Shown piece by piece: positions 25,001 to 34,285 of a DNA stretch of 64,000 nucleotides. The notes under the pieces were generated by a model that was not told the origin of the DNA, did no database searches, and saw nothing but the letters and a program-made list of their open reading frames with translations. The stretch's first letter is position 1. Each line of letters opens with the position of its first letter. The stretch is taken from NCBI GenBank assembly GCA_020226215.1, contig CM035236.1, positions 59,563,809 to 59,627,808 on the forward strand, given 5' to 3'. The translations under genes and the position numbers were made by a program. This DNA comes from Sindora glabra. Its lineage: Eukaryota > Streptophyta > Magnoliopsida > Fabales > Fabaceae.

Positions 25001-25621
25001 TTCCTTATAGCAGAACAAGGACACGCTCCATACGGTGGCATGCAACAAACTTCGAGCTTAAAGAACACCTTTTCAATTCTCTTTTCAGTCAGATATAAAA
25101 TCCACACAATAAGAGAATCGCTGCCTACCACTATTTAATCACTTACGATGATAAGTCAACGCACAAAGATAGCGTTCAAAAAAATTCCACAACACATAAC
25201 ATACGCACAAGATCAACAATTTCTCTTAGAACCAGGGCATGCGATACTGAAAGAGACTTGAAAAATTTTGGAAGACGGATCATCACTTCCCTAAACAGAA
25301 GTCAAATAAGAAATGAGAAAAAAAATCAAATTGTAATTGCCAAAGTTCAACCTAACAAATGATGATCCAGTTACAACAGACCCAGGTTCAATTAAACCCT
25401 TGAAGGTGGATAAAACGTAAATTTATAACTAGAAAGATTCAATTTAAAAATATATTTTAAAAAAATTACATGCTGACATAGCATTCTGATCGAATTTTCT
25501 TATGGAAACTAAACACTCATTATACAAAATCATCGAAAAATCAAACGAAGAAAAATAACTATCATGAAATCAATCTAGGTCTGGAAGACTCACCAACAAC
25601 CCTCGATCCTTCAGAACCCAT
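16000..25621 (-). CDS. UEV1: Ubiquitin-conjugating enzyme E2 variant UEV1/MMS2-like, five coding exons
   Basis: UEV proteins are catalytically inactive E2 relatives. They pair with UBC13 and orient ubiquitin so that Lys63-linked chains are built, serving DNA-damage tolerance and signalling. Five exons (25621-25594, 23968-23829, 17459-17334, 16905-16779, 16058-16000) sum to 480 nt, giving 159 residues plus stop, as expected for the longer plant UEV1 type. All exon phases join in frame. Recognisable words in order: VPRNFRLLEELERGEKG, MDDADDIYMQSWTGTI, HEGRIYQLKLFCGKDYP, SVRFQTRINM, LFPMLSNWQRECTMEDIL, LKKEMMSPQNRKLAQPPEG. The E2 HPN motif and active-site cysteine are absent, as in all UEVs. The protein ends RCCIV, a CaaX-like end that could be lipidated. 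The start gives the short N-terminus MGSEGSRVV, as in plant homologues. All introns are GT-AG. Confidence 0.95.
16779..16905 (-). CDS. UEV1: UEV1 coding exon 4
   Basis: This exon of 127 nt starts after acceptor CCAG (16907-16906) and encodes VDPHLFPMLSNWQRECTMED onward to PPEG. The donor, GAAG|GTGCCT, is weak. If intron 4 is retained, the frame continues for 23 mostly hydrophobic residues to a stop at 16707-16705, giving a different C-terminus. Confidence 0.92.
17334..17459 (-). CDS. UEV1: UEV1 coding exon 3
   Basis: This exon of 126 nt (42 codons) follows a pyrimidine-rich acceptor ending CCAG. It encodes TVHEGRIYQLKLFCGKDYP and the strand SVRFQTRINMTCVNQETGV. This is the segment where a true E2 would carry HPN and its catalytic cysteine further on. 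The donor is GTATGT at 17333. Confidence 0.95.
18328..19505 (-). mobile_element. 5'-truncated RTE-type LINE, copy 1, in UEV1 intron 2
   Basis: On the minus strand (same sense as UEV1) this encodes the C-terminal half of a non-LTR reverse transcriptase. Visible in order: MPKKSATKAIYLL, a FIDLEKTYD-VPREVLW block with a stop where an amino acid should be, GLHQGSALSPYLFNLVLD, the catalytic FADDIVL near 19130, then after frame breaks RLRWFGHVQRRP and KYRGRPKR near 18570-18450. The 3' end reads GGGATAAGGC followed by TTGTTG-type repeats, the hallmark tail of plant RTE elements. The N-terminal endonuclease is missing. No target duplication could be confirmed. Confidence 0.85.
20525..20725. repeat. 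Diverged ~70-bp direct repeat in UEV1 intron 2
   Basis: The words TCTCAAACAGCAGGCATTGC (from 20536) and TTTCAAACAGGAGGCAATGC (about 20663) start two blocks that both continue with CTGGC and AAGTCTTA.AAATA. A separate exact repeat, GGGATCCCCACAAACA, occurs at 20260 and 20325. Confidence 0.65.
21909..23686. repeat. Tandem duplication (~485-bp unit) in UEV1 intron 2, one unit interrupted by a LINE
   Basis: Unit A is 21909-23203 with the LINE at 22098-22904 removed; unit B is 23204-23686. Shared landmarks in order: CCTTCAA...GGCTGTCCTT, TACCAAAAATACTTGACAC, GATTTTCCTGC, CTTGAACCAACA, CACTTCTGTTGCCTC / CTGCTTCTGTTTCCTC, TTCAATTAG, AAATCACAT, CACAATGTGA, CCTAACTAATTCAA, TTATCCA, CACAAGTACAG and ATTTACCAT. 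The units differ at many sites, so the duplication is old. Confidence 0.8.
22098..22904 (-). mobile_element. 5'-truncated RTE-type LINE, copy 2, in UEV1 intron 2
   Basis: This is a second, shorter copy of the same family. It aligns with copy 1 from its (TTG)n tail and GGGATAAGG end (minus strand) up to a word equivalent to copy 1 near 19110, where it is cut off. It therefore lacks the catalytic RT motif entirely. Many stops break the frame. The tail is a clean run of about nine CAA units on the plus strand. It sits inside one unit of a tandem duplication whose other unit lacks it. Confidence 0.85.
23829..23968 (-). CDS. UEV1: UEV1 coding exon 2
   Basis: This exon of 140 nt starts after acceptor AG at 23970-23969, preceded by a T-rich tract. 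It encodes the N-terminal helix and first strands, including RNFRLLEELERG; the Phe here is the UBC13-contact region in MMS2 proteins. It ends GPPG at donor GTAAGC (GT at 23828-23827), leaving phase 0. Confidence 0.95.
25594..25621 (-). CDS. UEV1: UEV1 coding exon 1
   Basis: It encodes MGSEGSRVV plus the first base of the next codon. The 5' splice site is G|GTGAGT (GT at 25593-25592), a strong donor. The intron of about 1.6 kb that follows lies between phase-1 codon positions. Confidence 0.93.
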
Positions 25622-25760
25622 TTTGATGCTGATTCCAGAGACTCAGAAAATTAGGGTTTCGCGAATCCTAAAGAAATAAAGGCACGAACTTTAGGTGAGA
25701 GACAGAAAGAAGGGCGCTGATGAAGACTGAAGTCCAACTATGTTCGAAAGGTCTAAAGGA
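25622..25760 (-). promoter_or_regulatory. UEV1: UEV1 5' UTR and proximal promoter with telo-box
   Basis: Upstream of the ATG the minus strand carries AAACCCTAA (25659-25651). This telo-box element is frequent near the start of plant genes for translation and proliferation. The leader is locally CT-rich, as in plant 5' UTRs. No clear TATA box is visible, and the transcription start is not fixed. Confidence 0.5.
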
Positions 25761-25854
25761 ATGCAAAGATGAGGATGGAAGTAATGGTTATCTACTGGCG
25801 GTCCATGTTATCACAATGCAGTTTAGATGTCGGCGTACCGTATTAAATCCTTCT

Positions 25855-26175
25855 AATTTGGAGTCCGTTTGTTTTCTGTTTTTTAAAAATATTTTTTTAT
25901 TTTTTATTTTTAAAAAAATAGAAGAACTTTTGAAGAATTATTTTCAAATTTTATTTTTAAAAAATTATAATTTTAAATATATAACTTCAAAGCAGAAAAA
26001 TAAAAATAACTATTAAATATTTTTTGAATTTTTTAATATCAATTTTATAATTTTTTTTATTTGCAACAACTACTATCATCTATTTTTTTATTCCAAAATA
26101 GCTTGTAAAAATAAAAAATAATTTCTAAGAAAAATTTTTAAAAACGTAAAAATAAAAAATCCAAACACATCATTT
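25855..26175. mobile_element. MITE-like element upstream of UEV1
   Basis: The two ends are imperfect inverse complements. The left end reads GTCCGTTTGTTTTCTGTTTT; the right end on the other strand reads GATGTGTTTGGATTTTTTAT. The inside is AT-rich, including a frame that I regard as spurious. The size of about 320 bp and 'GTTTGG'-type termini resemble hAT-like miniature elements, but no target duplication was found. Confidence 0.4.
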
Positions 26176-26221
26176 ATTTCCATTCACTTGAAGTCAATTC
26201 TTATTCACTTTTCTTGTAAGA

Positions 26222-26462
26222 TTGAGCTCCTCTAAAATATAAAATATAAAATATAAGATATAATTTATAGAAGTTTAAAAGATAAATTATAACATTATAA
26301 TCCTTGATAAAAACTCAAATTTTAATAAATAATAACAAATTAAAACATAATTTTAAATTTATAATTACTTACTCCCTCAACTTTCTTATCAAGAATTATA
26401 ATATTATACTTTTATTTTTTAAATTGCATCTTGAATTTTAGAGGAATCAAATTCCTTTTTCA
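26222..26462. mobile_element. MITE-like element with ~90-bp inverted repeats
   Basis: The left arm starting TTGAGCTCCTCTAAAAT pairs with the right arm, whose complement starts TTTGATTCCTCTAAAAT. Pairing continues inward over ATTATAATCCTTGATAA / ATTATAATTCTTGATAAG. A short loop separates the arms. No transposase is present. The element lies just outside the 3' LTR of the following gypsy element. Confidence 0.65.
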
Positions 26463-26467
26463 TAAAT

Positions 26468-28885
26468 CATTATAACCTAGGACTCTTGGATTAGCTATAA
26501 TTTTTTTGCATTTGGGAACTTAAAAAAAAAATTTTAGCAATGTAAAATTTGATAATCTGATCTCCATGAACCTAACCTACATTCTTGATCAATACATTAT
26601 GGCATAGATGAAAAATTAGGGAGAACAAACATGTAATAAGAGGAAATATTAGGATTTTATTAATCAAAAGAATTTAATGGCAAAGATAAGAGTTTGGTTA
26701 ACTTGTAATCCATCCAAGTTTGGGGATAAGTTGACTTAACTAACTCTAAAGGAAATGAGTATTTTTTTTTAACCCTATATAGAACAAGATCCTAAAACCT
26801 TTATTATAATCAAAATATCTATAGTCACCATCCTCATAATAAAAAACTCCTCTAAATTCAACTTTGAGTTGGTAATGAAGGAAGTTTAACTTGAAAATTT
26901 GAAAAATAGAAATATAGAGGAGTAAATTTAAAGTTTAATGAACAAACATTCAAATGACATAAATTTTACCAATCAAATTTACCCTTCTTTATACCTAAAT
27001 ACTTTAACCATACTATTCATAACATAATTCTTCTAAACATCAATAGGTCAATCATAAAATCATATGTACTCACTAGTGCCATTAATCAAATAAACTCATG
27101 TCACATCCACATCATATAAGATGTAAAGGTAATAACAAAAGAAAGTAAATAAATCTCCTTGTGATTCCATCTAACCCCATCGTGGTTCCACCAAGCTAAT
27201 ATTATCTCTCACAAATTGTTATTGGATTCAGTGTTTGATTATCATCGATAACACATCACCCTTATCTTAATTCTCATAGAACTTATCGTATTCATTCTTA
27301 ATCATAACTCACATTTCAATTTGCAACATTTTCATACCTCTTTACATAGCCTGACATATCATTTCTATCATCAAACATCACATAATAACCATATGCCATA
27401 TCATATAATACTTAATTCACATGAGATTTTAGGTTATAATATTTGAAAATTTGGATAAGGTAGTTGACTATAAACCTCAAAGAGGGAGCATAGTTAACTA
27501 TAAGGGGTACAAAGGCTGAAATTCTTACTAAGTAATCAACTATATAATCAATTATAGATGCTCAAAAAGTGGATTAGAGTTGATATGAAACTTCAAATAA
27601 TGGGATCCAATTTGATATTCAACTGCATACTTGACTATAGCCTTCAAGAAAGTAAACTTTCTGACCATAGTTGACTACAAGCCTTCTAAGGCGAAGCCTT
27701 TCAATAGGTAATTGACTATGTATTTGACTATGATTCCCCAAAGAGTAACTTTCAAGCCATAGTCAATTATGTAGTCAACTGCAACACCAATTCTATAGAT
27801 TTAGTGCCATTTTCCATTGTTTATTTAGCCAAAATTCATTCTAAAACTTATTCATAAGGCTAATTACCAGCACTAATTCGTTATAACTCATTAATGACTC
27901 ATTATACAATTCAACATAAATTTCCAACCAAATCATCACAATTAAAGAAGTTCACATATATTCATACCCTAAACTAAACAAGTTTCAATTCATTCCTTAA
28001 ATAGGAGCTAGAATATTCACTCACCTAGTAAAAAAAAAGATACTTGGAAGCTAAGATTGAGATTTACTTATTTCTAAACATTCAAAATCACCATTTTTAA
28101 GGTTAATGCTCAAAATTCATCTTTTAAGCTAATTACCTAAACTTCCTTAAACTTTAAAAAAGAATAAAAAGGAATTTGTCAAAAATCAAGATCATACCTT
28201 GGTTTTGTGAAGGATTTAATGAAATTTGATTTCTCTTGTACTTGATTGAAAGAGAAAATAAAGGAGATGAGGAAGAAGAAGTTTAAGAGTGTTCAAAGAA
28301 ATTAGGGTTATAAGGTTTTCAGATTAGGAGAAATAAAGGAGTTAGCTAATTTTGTAGGGAAAATGGGAAATAAGGATAGGGGCATTTTTGAAAATATATC
28401 ATAAATCTCTTTTATACTCACATTCTCATATCTAAAAACTTATAACCTTTAAACTTTTTATTTTTATATTTTTCCTTAACCAATTCATACAAAAGTCTCA
28501 TCCTAAGTTTATTCAAATAATTAATTATTAAACTATAAATCTTATTTTAATCCTCAAAATATTCTATTTGTATTAATTTCTTTCCTAAAGTAAGATTTGT
28601 ATTAATTTAATCCTTCAAGTCTTAAGCCCAAGTAAGATTTTAATCCTTATTCTAGACAGTTAATATTTACTAGAGCAAACTTAATTTTACTTGGGCTTAA
28701 AATTTCTAGAACCATGTTAATACAAATCTTACTTCATAAACAATATTAATACAAACAAAAAATTTTGACAACTAAAATAAGATTTTTAGTTTAATTATTA
28801 TTTACACAAAAATTCCATCCCATATTTCGATATTTTCATTTATTATTTTCATAAAGAATATTTTAAATGTTAGAAGGTTATAACA
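26468..28885 (-). repeat. 3' LTR of the minus-strand gypsy element
   Basis: The inner end is sharp: on the minus strand the LTR starts TGTTATAACC at 28885, just after a purine-rich stretch (AAGGAAAGTAT). It contains a cluster of TAGTTGACTA / TAGTTAACTA motifs at 27460-27790 and a 261-bp MITE at 28531-28791. The outer end near 26468 is only weakly matched to the partner LTR terminus. Confidence 0.75.
28531..28791. mobile_element. 261-bp MITE with 9-bp target duplication (Mutator-like)
   Basis: The terminal inverted repeats are about 105 bp: the left end AACTATAAATCTTATTTTAA pairs with the complement of the right end, AAACTAAAAATCTTATTTTA. Inward both read TTTGTATTAAT, AAGTAAGATTTGTATTAA and TTAAGCCCAAGTAA. 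It is flanked by TAATTATTA at 28522-28530 and 28792-28800. The related LTR at 40397-42013 has the empty site with a single TAATTATTA at 41908-41916. A 9-bp duplication is the signature of Mutator-like insertion. Confidence 0.9.
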
Positions 28886-29199
28886 ATACTTTCCTTATAT
28901 CCTCAAATTTTTAGGTTTTTGTTACTCTAATTAGTCCTACATAAATAAATTTACTAAAATCTAGCATTTATCAAATAAGTATGGTATTTTTATCTTATCT
29001 TTAATTCTAACTTGTTGGTAGCTTTTTTAATCCAATGTTATTCTTAATAAGCCTTCACAGATGGAACCTCTTTAGATTTTAATTTTCAAACTTGACAATA
29101 TGAAATTTTAATCGGTTACTCTTCATAGGATAGTTTGGAGTCTAACTATAGTAGTTCTTCTCAAATTACATAACACTCATCTAATTCGTAGTTTTTAAG

Positions 29200-30250
29200 C
29201 ATAAAAACATAAAAGACTAGGTCGATGGCTCACAAATTATTCAAAAATTCTAAGCAATAAGTCATAGCTCTTACATGCTTGATGGTTGGAAATGGTCTAA
29301 TGAAATAAGATACTAATTTCCCTTTTTTTCCAAACAGTATTACACCTTTTATAGGTGGAACTTTCAAGAACATCATATCTCCTTTTTAGAACTCTAATCC
29401 TTTCTTTATCTTATCCATGCATGATTTCTATCTATCTTGGACTATTTTCAAGTGACCTTAAATGATTTGGACCTTCTCTAATGCATATGTCACTAAATCT
29501 AATCCTAGAAGTTTTACATATTCAAACTATCCTATCAGAGATTAACACTTCTAGTTATACAAAGTTTCATAAGGAGCCATTTGAATTCTTGACTAGTAGC
29601 TATTGTTATAAGTAAACTTAATCAATAATAAATATTTTTCCCAAATTCCCTTAAACTCCAAGGTGCAAGCTTTAAACATATCTTCCAAGACTTGAATTAT
29701 CTATTTGTTTGTAGGTGGAAAGCTATGTTTAATTACAATTAAGTCTTTAATGCTTGTTGGAACAGTTACTAAAAGTAAGAGGTGAATTAGGTACCTCAAT
29801 TTGACATAATGACAACCAAAACCCCATGCAATGGCACTATCTATTAAGGTAAAGCTAAGCATACTATGTTGCTAAGAAAGTAATTTTAATAAGTAAGAAA
29901 TGTGTTAATTATATCAACCTATCAATAATGACCATAGAATTATACCTCTTTTAAATCCTTAATAATCTTATTAAGAAATCCATCATGACACTTTCCCATT
30001 TTTACTCTAATATTGGAAGTGACTATTGCATTCCAGTTGAGCATTGATGCTCCACTTTCACTTGCTAGTACATAAGACATTTACCACATAATATCCAATG
30101 CATCTCTTTTTGATCCATTTTCACAAAAAAAAAAAACATTTCTCAAATCATAATACATGTTAGCTACTTTAGGGTTTATAGTATATGAGGAGTTATGAGT
30201 TTGGTGTAACAATACATTCCTTCCTAAATCCACCCTTAATGGTGAATTAC
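29200..30250 (-). pseudogene. Integrase remnant of the gypsy element
   Basis: Minus-strand frames interrupted by stops show, in order, pieces resembling HPQTDGQ...TIQTLED (29740-29680), EFAYNNSYxxSIxMAPxEALY (29640-29550) and the downstream YADxxRRDLEF..GDxVFLKVxPxKGV region (29450-29300). These are the end of the integrase catalytic core and its C-terminal domain. Too many stops and frame shifts are present for function. Confidence 0.75.
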
Positions 30251-30299
30251 TTCTTCTTTATCAATAGTCATCCTGATTCTAAATCCTGAGTCACTTTTT

Positions 30300-31050
30300 T
30301 TTACTAATGTTATATAAGAGGACCAATCTTGTAAACATCCTTGATTTTTTCAATAAGAACATATAAAATTATCCTATAAGCCAATACCTAATCTTTGAAA
30401 GGTATCTTCATTGACTTGCTTGCAAACTTTCTACTTAATGCTTTGGCTATCATATTGACTTTATTAAAATGATAAAGGATTAAACATTCATAGTCTTTAA
30501 CAAGTTTCATCCATCTTTTTTGCCTCAAACTCAAAGATATACTTTAAACTCTTGTGGTCCACATAAATCTCTCAAGTTTCTTTATAAAAGTAATATCTCC
30601 AAATCTTTAAAACAAAGATCATTATTGCCATCTCTAGAACATAAGTCAAGTAATTTCGTTTATGCCTTTTTAGCTATTAGAAAGCATACACTATCACTTT
30701 GCCATGTTGTATCAAAATGCATCTAAGACCAATTTTTAAAGCATCATAATGCACCACATGTCTTTTAGTGCCTAAAGGAAAAGCTAACACTAGTGTAGAC
30801 AATAACTTCCTTTTTTAACTTCTAGAAACTATTCCCATTCCTATCTAACCATTTGAATTTTACTTTTTTTGTTTTAACTTAGTTAATGGCATAGATATCT
30901 TGAAGAAATCCTTAAGAAATCTTCGTTAATACCCTACTAATATAAAGAAACTTCAAATTTTGGTAATAAATATGGGTTTTAGCCAATTCTTTACCACTTC
31001 TACCTTTTAAGGACCTATTCAAGCTTCTTTTTAAGATACCACATAGCCTA
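30300..31050 (-). pseudogene. RNase H remnant of the gypsy element
   Basis: The minus-strand reading gives IYVDHKSLKYIFEF near 30570-30530, matching the conserved DHKSLKYIF block of gypsy RNase H. Degenerate sequence follows toward the integrase. The frame is broken by several stops. Confidence 0.7.
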
Positions 31051-31059
31051 AGAATTCAA

Positions 31060-31660
31060 CACTTGTTGTTCAAAACTCATATTTAGAGAATTTTGCATAC
31101 AACTACCACTCTCGCAAGGTCTGCAACATTACTTTAAGGTGTTGAACATGTTCTTCTTCATTTTTTGAATATACTATATATCGTCTATGAAGACAATTAT
31201 GAATTTGTCTAAGAAAGGCTTGAATACCCGATTCATCAAGTCTATAAAAAGTGGCTAGGGTGTTATTCAATCTAAAGGACATAATTAAGAACTTATAGAG
31301 GTTGTACGAAGTTCGGAAGGCAATTTTTAGAATATTCTCTTTGAAGATCTTCAATTGATGAAAACCCATGCGTAAGTCTACTTTTAAATAATACTTAGCT
31401 TTTTGCAATTGATTGAATAAATCATCTACATAAGGAAGAAGATACTTGTTCTTAATCATAACCTTATTTAATTGATTATAATATATATATAATTGTAATG
31501 ATCCATCTTTCTTTTTCACAAATAATACTGGATCTCCTTAAGATAAATAACATGGATGAATAAATCCTTTATCTATTAGATCTTTTAATTGCTCCTTCAA
31601 CTCTTATAGTTCTGTGGGGGTTACTCAATAAGAGGGTGTAGAAATAGATTCAATGTGAAG
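31060..31660 (-). pseudogene. Reverse transcriptase remnant of the gypsy element
   Basis: A 138-codon open stretch (31519-31103) carries KKKDGSLQLYIYYNQLNKV, then KYLLPYVDDLFNQLQKAKY, DLRMGFHQLKI, AFRTSYNLYKFLIMSFRL and NEEEHVQHLKVML. These are consecutive blocks of the gypsy RT palm and fingers. The catalytic Y/F-x-D-D motif expected just before VYS is replaced (RRYIVYS), so the enzyme would be dead even where the frame is open. The minus-strand N-terminal side (31660-31520) continues the homology with stops. Confidence 0.88.
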
Positions 31661-33780
31661 GACTATATCAATATAGAACTCTATTTCCCTCTGAGGTGGT
31701 TATCCAAGCAATTCCTCTAAAAACATATTAAGAAATTCTTGTACCATGAGAACATTGCTAATATTTGGAGTCGGTTAGTGTAGATCTAAAATCACAACTA
31801 AATAAGTCATACATCCCTTTCTACCAAGTCTTTGAGCCTTAATCTTCCTAAAACTTAATAAGTAAAGAACCCTCTATGGAAAAGTAATAGACTTATTAAA
31901 ATAATTCATAGAAGCATGATACTCGAATAACTAGTCCATCCCTATCATAATTGCTCATATCAATCAAGACTAAGCTAATAGGCAATATATGTTCATGAAT
32001 AATTATAGGATAAGCTTTAGGTATTTATCAACTTTGGCCATTATAAGTAAGGGTGTATTCATAGGCTTAAAGGGTTTGTTATGGATAGCAATGAATCTTT
32101 TTGAAATAAAAGAATGAGTAACACATATATCAAATAGAACTTTAATGGAAAGATTATCAATTTTAAGTGGTACTTATCATTAAAGCATCAAAGGGATTGA
32201 ACCTCTTAGCATGTTAATGTGTAAACTCAAGCTTAACTTACACTTGCCATTTTCTCTTGATTGTTCACATTAGCACCTTTTGAGGGTGTTAGTGGACTCC
32301 TTAGAAGATTCATAAGTGGAGAATTCGAAGCATTTTGTTCAAACATAAAGTAACTAGTGCCTTGGCTATGGATGTTTTTAGGACACTTTCTAACTTTCTA
32401 CTATTCATGACCATATTTGAAGCATACTTTTCCAAAATAATTACATAGGTCGTCATGATAAGAATGACATTGTAGGTAATAAGGCACCTAAATCTCATAT
32501 TACTATGAGTTAGATGATGGTTTTATTAATGGCATGATGGAAGATTTGATTAACTCCTTTAGCTTTTAGCATTTCTCCTTATAAAGAATCCATTATGTGC
32601 ATTATATAATGGTATTAGCCTTGTAATGGAACTAACTCTACCCTTCTAGATATTATATGAGTAGGCACTTATTTAAAAGGTTACACCTAACTTGGTCCCT
32701 TGGATTAGCTATAAGCAATTCACGCTTATGCTTCTTTTTAGTCCTAAATTCAAGCTTTAACATTTAGTTAAAAGCTTGTTAATAGGTTGTCACATTATCC
32801 ATGTGAATTTACTCAAAATAGAAACCTTGAAGACCATGAATGAATCTTTCAACCCTGGTTCTTTTGGTAAGGATCAAATAGGTCATATACTAGATAATTG
32901 AGTAAAATGTGTATCATACTTAGTAACTAACAAACTTTCCTACTTCAAGTATTTGAATCCCTAAACTTTGGCTTGATACACATAAGAAGCAATTAATGAA
33001 ATTTTCTTGAAAAGTTGCCCAAGACAAAAGAGCTAAATAGGAATCCTTATTTTTTATAACACTAGTTAATTAATAGTTTGCCACATCATTTAATTGATAG
33101 CCCATAAGCTTTATCAATAATGATTCTAGACTTTGTAACATTATGTCAAACCATTCGATTTGATTCAAAAACTAGTAAAGATCTATAGTAGGATCAATAT
33201 TAAAATACCTAAATAGTTTCAAGTTAAAAAACTGATTTACTATATGAAATTTGTTATCGACACTCTTTTTAAGAAAAGCATGCTTTCGCTCTCTTTCACG
33301 ATCATGATCCTTCCTATGGCTATCTTAATCTCTATGGTGGTTATGCCTTTGATTTTAATCAAGGACAATAGTGACTTTATTCATTACTTATTACATAAAA
33401 TTTATAGCTTAAAGGGGAAACTACTACTCATTATTCTCTTTTTCATCTTATCTAGTACTTTGAACTTACAAACTTATAGATAACTTTTCATGCTCAAGTT
33501 CACTAGGCTAGATTTGACTTCTAGTATTTACCATTATCTAGTTTATAAGATTTTCTAGCAAATAGAGAATAATCAAATCAATATTAAGTGATTTACTATA
33601 AACAATCCTCACTTTAACATTAATCAGCATTATAGCACCTGTTGAAATAATATTGGTAATATGTGATCCTAGATGCACACATACCACGAGTACAATTTTA
33701 ATCAACGCCCATCTAGGTAGCTTATAGATATAACTTAGTTAATTAATCCTAATGTCTTATCCTTCTAAGGAAACTTAGAC
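31660..33780 (-). pseudogene. Gag and protease remnant of the gypsy element
   Basis: Near 32145-32110 the minus strand reads LFDICVTHSFISKRF, a decayed form of the aspartic protease LFDTGATHSFI block; the catalytic DTG is lost. Further on, IGMD-LFEYHASMNY continues the usual protease to RT linker. The gag part toward 33780 is too degraded to divide, although 32498-32310 keeps a cysteine/histidine-poor echo of a zinc-knuckle region. Confidence 0.65.
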
Positions 33781-33784
33781 CATA

Positions 33785-33795
33785 TTCTAATACCA
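33785..33795 (-). other. Primer-binding site (initiator tRNA-Met type)
   Basis: The minus strand reads TGGTATTAGAA four bases inside the end of the 5' LTR (LTR end ...GGGTCATGACA at 33800). The usual plant gypsy and copia primer site is TGGTATCAGAGC, complementary to the initiator tRNA-Met 3' end. One C to T and end changes fit decay. Confidence 0.75.
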
Positions 33796-33799
33796 TCTT

Positions 33800-34285
33800 T
33801 GTCATGACCCAACCTTAGTTTTGATTGATATGGAAGCTAATTATCTAGTTTTGACTAACCTAACTAATGTTCTTAATTAATACACTATAATATAGATGAA
33901 AAATTAGGGAGAATAGTCATGCAACAAGAAGGAATAATGGGATTTCATTAATTAAAGGATTTAACGACAAAGACAAGTTAATTTACTTATAATTCATCTA
34001 AGTTCAAGGATATGTTGAACTAGGAAATGAGTTTATATTCCTTTCCTTTTGACCTTATACAAAACAAACCCTTTAAAACCTTTAATTACAACCAAAACAC
34101 CTATAGCTACTCATTGCCATACTAAATAGCTCCTAAGAATTTAACTTCGAGGTAGTGGTGAAGAAGGCTTAACCTAAGAATTTGAAAAATAAAAACATGG
34201 AAAAGTATGAAATTCAAGTGACACAAATTCAGATATCAAATATAAGTTTACTAACTGAATTACCTTACTTTTAACCTAGATACTT
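33800..34285 (-). repeat. 5' LTR remnant of the gypsy element (truncated)
   Basis: The minus-strand LTR end CTAAGGTTGGGTCATGACA closes at 33800 next to the primer-binding site. Homology with the 3' LTR runs to about 34283 and then stops abruptly at GATACTTTAA; about 1.9 kb of LTR is missing. Confidence 0.75.

Larger units (their letters stand above)
26468..34285 (-). mobile_element. Degenerate Ty3/gypsy LTR retrotransposon
   Basis: On the minus strand the element reads 5' LTR remnant (34285-33800), primer-binding site, gag/protease, RT, RNase H, integrase and 3' LTR (28885 to about 26468). The pol order and wording resemble plant Del/Tekay-type elements; that lineage call is inference. The ORFs are broken throughout, so it is dead. 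The two LTRs align over 26566-27003 and 33863-34283: for example, GATGAAAAATTAGGGAGAA is identical in both. The 5' LTR is cut off at about 34285, where different LTR-like DNA begins. The outer end of the 3' LTR is approximate. Confidence 0.85.

Noticed and set aside
25720..26016. 98-codon plus-strand frame next to the UEV1 promoter
   Set aside because: It lies antisense to the UEV1 promoter and runs into a MITE-like AT-rich stretch, giving a Phe/Lys/Asn run; no family resemblance.
33244..33483. 79-codon plus-strand hydrophobic frame
   Set aside because: It is antisense to the gag remnant of a minus-strand gypsy element, and its hydrophobicity follows from T-rich codons.
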